From positions 124,001 to 188,000 of the forward strand of contig JAJFTH010000010.1 of assembly GCA_021373135.1 (NCBI GenBank): a stretch of 64,000 nucleotides of DNA, given 5' to 3'. Of this stretch, positions 62,367 to 64,000 are shown one piece after another. The position numbers were made by a program, and so were the translations under genes. Origin of the DNA: Bacteroidales bacterium (GTDB taxonomy: Bacteria > Bacteroidota > Bacteroidia > Bacteroidales > UBA1402). Each line of letters opens with the position of its first letter. The stretch's first letter is position 1. The notes beneath the pieces were generated by a model. That model was not told the DNA's origin. It ran no database searches and worked only from the letters and a program-made list of their open reading frames with translations.

Positions 62367-63833
62367 TTAAAGACTATCTCCGAAATCCTTACGAAATTTT
62401 GCGACCAGTTGTTCCGGCCAGTCTGAAGTTGGGGCTAATTTACCCATAAAGAAACGAAGAACCGTCGGTTCATAGGTAAATCTAAGCCCACCTATCAATT
62501 CTCTGTTATCATATAGCCAAGATAAGCGGTCTAAAACATATTTAATCTGTGAGAGGGTAAACACACGACGAGGTACAGCCAGTCTAAGCAATTCCATATC
62601 TGCATAAGTCTCGTTCCCTTCTTCGTCCCTTTGGTTGGAAATGGAACCACGTTCCATACCGCGAACGCCGGAAATGAGGAAGAATGCAGCAGCCAGAGAT
62701 CCGGCAGGATATTGAGTCTGTGGAATATGTTTACAAAAATCCATGGCATCTACGTGAGCACCAAGAACCCCTGGAGGTGTAATCATGGGAATACCCTTTT
62801 TCATGGCTTCTTCCACCAGGTATTTTATGAATGAAGGGCTTTGTGAAATCATGCTTTCATCCAAGGTTTCGTACAAACCGACAGCCATGGCTTCCACTTC
62901 GCGGATAGAGATTCCACCATAGGTCAAGAATCCTTCGTAAAGGGGCACAAGTGCCTCCAATTCATGATAGATGGTAAGGTCATTGGTACAAATGCCACCA
63001 CCTCTGGATGAACTCAATTTGCGGGCGGAAAAGTAGACCAGATCAGCCAAGCCTGTCATGGTGAGAAGAATTTCAGCCATCGATTTGTCCTTGAACTCCT
63101 TCTCACGTTGTTTTACCAGATATGCGTTTTCACCCAGAAGACTGGCATCAAGCACAATACGAATACCATACTTGTCAGCGATGGCACGTACGTCCCGCAA
63201 ATTCTGGATGGAGAAGGGCTGTCCGCCAATCAGGTTGGTCGAAGCTTCCATACGGATAAATGGGATATGCTCCGCTCCTGTTCTTTGAATGCAATCTTCC
63301 AGAGCCTCGACATTCATGTTTCCTTTGAAAGGATGAGTGGAATTGATGACATAAGCCTCCGGATAAAGAAGCTCTACAATACGACCGCCATTTTGTGAAA
63401 TATGTGCAAGTGCTGTTGTAAAATGATAATTCATGGGTACCAAACTCGTCTTGTTGACATACGCTGCTGCCAAAATATTTTCTGCTGCACGACCTTGATG
63501 AACAGGTAAATAATATTTCTTACCCAAGACCTCCTCAACTGCCTTTTGAAGACGATAGAAACTCTGAGAGCCGGCATATGCATCATCTGCACGCATCATA
63601 GCTGCCAGTTGGTTGTCACTCATGGCATTTGTACCACTATCGGTAAGCATATCCAAAAAAACATCTGTGGTATTTAATTGAAAGGTATTGAAACCACCTT
63701 CATTCAAAGCTTCCAGTCTTCTTTCAATAGGAACCAGATGAAGTTTTTGTACAATTCGTACTTTGTGTAGCTCTAATGGGATTTCCTCTCCGGAATAGAA
63801 TTTTACTTGCGATTTTTGCGATTTTGAGGTCAT
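62367..63833 (-). CDS. Beta-eliminating PLP lyase (tyrosine phenol-lyase/tryptophanase family)
   Basis: 488 residues. Family blocks LTDSGTNAMSDNQLAAMM, DAYAGSQSFYRL, VHQGRAAEN, GGQPFSIQNLR and the PLP-lysine region SARKLSSSRGGG are present. By eye it has the TPL-type Thr after HF (NYHFTTALAH) and the TPL-type MERG, where tryptophanases have Asp and VEIG. The Arg normally three residues after the PLP-binding Asp (DATR or DSAR) is Leu (DASLL). A tyrosine-like specificity is suggested, but activity may differ. It is a single-gene unit with its own terminator; no amino-acid permease lies beside it. Confidence 0.8.
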   Translation of the reverse strand: MTSKSQKSQVKFYSGEEIPLELHKVRIVQKLHLVPIERRLEALNEGGFNTFQLNTTDVFLDMLTDSGTNAMSDNQLAAMMRADDAYAGSQSFYRLQKAVEEVLGKKYYLPVHQGRAAENILAAAYVNKTSLVPMNYHFTTALAHISQNGGRIVELLYPEAYVINSTHPFKGNMNVEALEDCIQRTGAEHIPFIRMEASTNLIGGQPFSIQNLRDVRAIADKYGIRIVLDASLLGENAYLVKQREKEFKDKSMAEILLTMTGLADLVYFSARKLSSSRGGGICTNDLTIYHELEALVPLYEGFLTYGGISIREVEAMAVGLYETLDESMISQSPSFIKYLVEEAMKKGIPMITPPGVLGAHVDAMDFCKHIPQTQYPAGSLAAAFFLISGVRGMERGSISNQRDEEGNETYADMELLRLAVPRRVFTLSQIKYVLDRLSWLYDNRELIGGLRFTYEPTVLRFFMGKLAPTSDWPEQLVAKFRKDFGDSL

Positions 63834-64000
63834 GGTTTTTTCTATGTTTAATAAATTGGCCTCAAAATTAAGAATTTAATGCATATCTAAAATAATATCT
63901 TCACAAAATATTTATAGACAATCATAAAACTGACATGTATCTATGACAAAAAAGCCGAAGATAGACTTTTAAGGCCACCTTCATGTATTTTAACCTGGAA

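Noticed and set aside
1..64000. CRISPR array or insertion sequence
   Set aside because: No series of regularly spaced repeats and no transposase gene was recognised anywhere in the window.

Overview
The window looks like the chromosome of an anaerobic or microaerophilic member of Bacteroidota, probably Bacteroidales. Supporting signs are promoters of the TTTG / TAnnTTTG type (upstream of rplU and serS), A-rich start regions with almost no Shine-Dalgarno sequences, paired gene families typical of the phylum (DUF5063 with a 3'-5' exonuclease, DUF6588, NfeD-FloA), exported glycoside hydrolases of families 2, 3 and 88, a flavodiiron protein, and hybrid or TPR-type sensor kinases. The assignment is inference from gene content; no rRNA or tRNA is visible.

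Left flank (1-29.9 kb). An exonuclease/DUF5063 pair faces ftsK, a LolA-like gene and trxB; rplU-rpmA follow behind a textbook Bacteroidota promoter. A flavodiiron protein and a 1049-residue hybrid sensor kinase come next. A TetR-TolC-adaptor-RND efflux operon reads leftward, with a candidate self-operator over its -7 box. Then come a YhcH-family exported protein, a small lipoprotein-like gene and an exported GH2 enzyme, followed by rightward housekeeping genes: serS, a TPR/PD40 envelope protein, nfeD-floA, a nucleoside phosphorylase and mnmE.

Mobile element (29,854-44,659, about 14.8 kb). An 18-bp sequence forming the last codons of mnmE (Phe-Cys-Ile-Gly-Lys-stop) recurs with 16/18 identity at 44,642-44,659, again spelling FCIGK-stop. 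Between these copies lies an AT-rich island: tyrosine integrase, structured leader with a small HTH protein, replication-initiator-like gene, DUF6633-like gene, RHH and sigma-like small proteins, a phage tail-tip-like protein, a ParB/sulfiredoxin-fold protein, a pentapeptide-repeat/HD protein, a CI-like repressor with divergent operators, a lone HK97-fold major capsid protein preceded by a helical protein, and accessory genes (HTH, KilA-N remnant, HIRAN, exported protein). No terminase, portal, maturation protease or lysis gene is seen. The best reading is a compact capsid-encoding phage satellite or highly reduced prophage using the same gene end as SGI1-type islands. Its least explained part is the 36,952-39,469 cassette.

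Right flank (44.7-64 kb). An outer-membrane beta-barrel protein, an M50 protease and an M13 peptidase are followed by a two-gene unit of a TPR histidine kinase and an isochorismatase-GrpB fusion. After a gene-poor stretch come hsp20 with an atypically perfect Shine-Dalgarno, an APH-fold sugar-kinase-like protein, GH88 and GH3 enzymes, a probable truncated SNF2-helicase N-terminal region, a DUF6588 protein, a monofunctional transglycosylase, a TIP30-like SDR protein and a divergent tyrosine phenol-lyase/tryptophanase-family enzyme.
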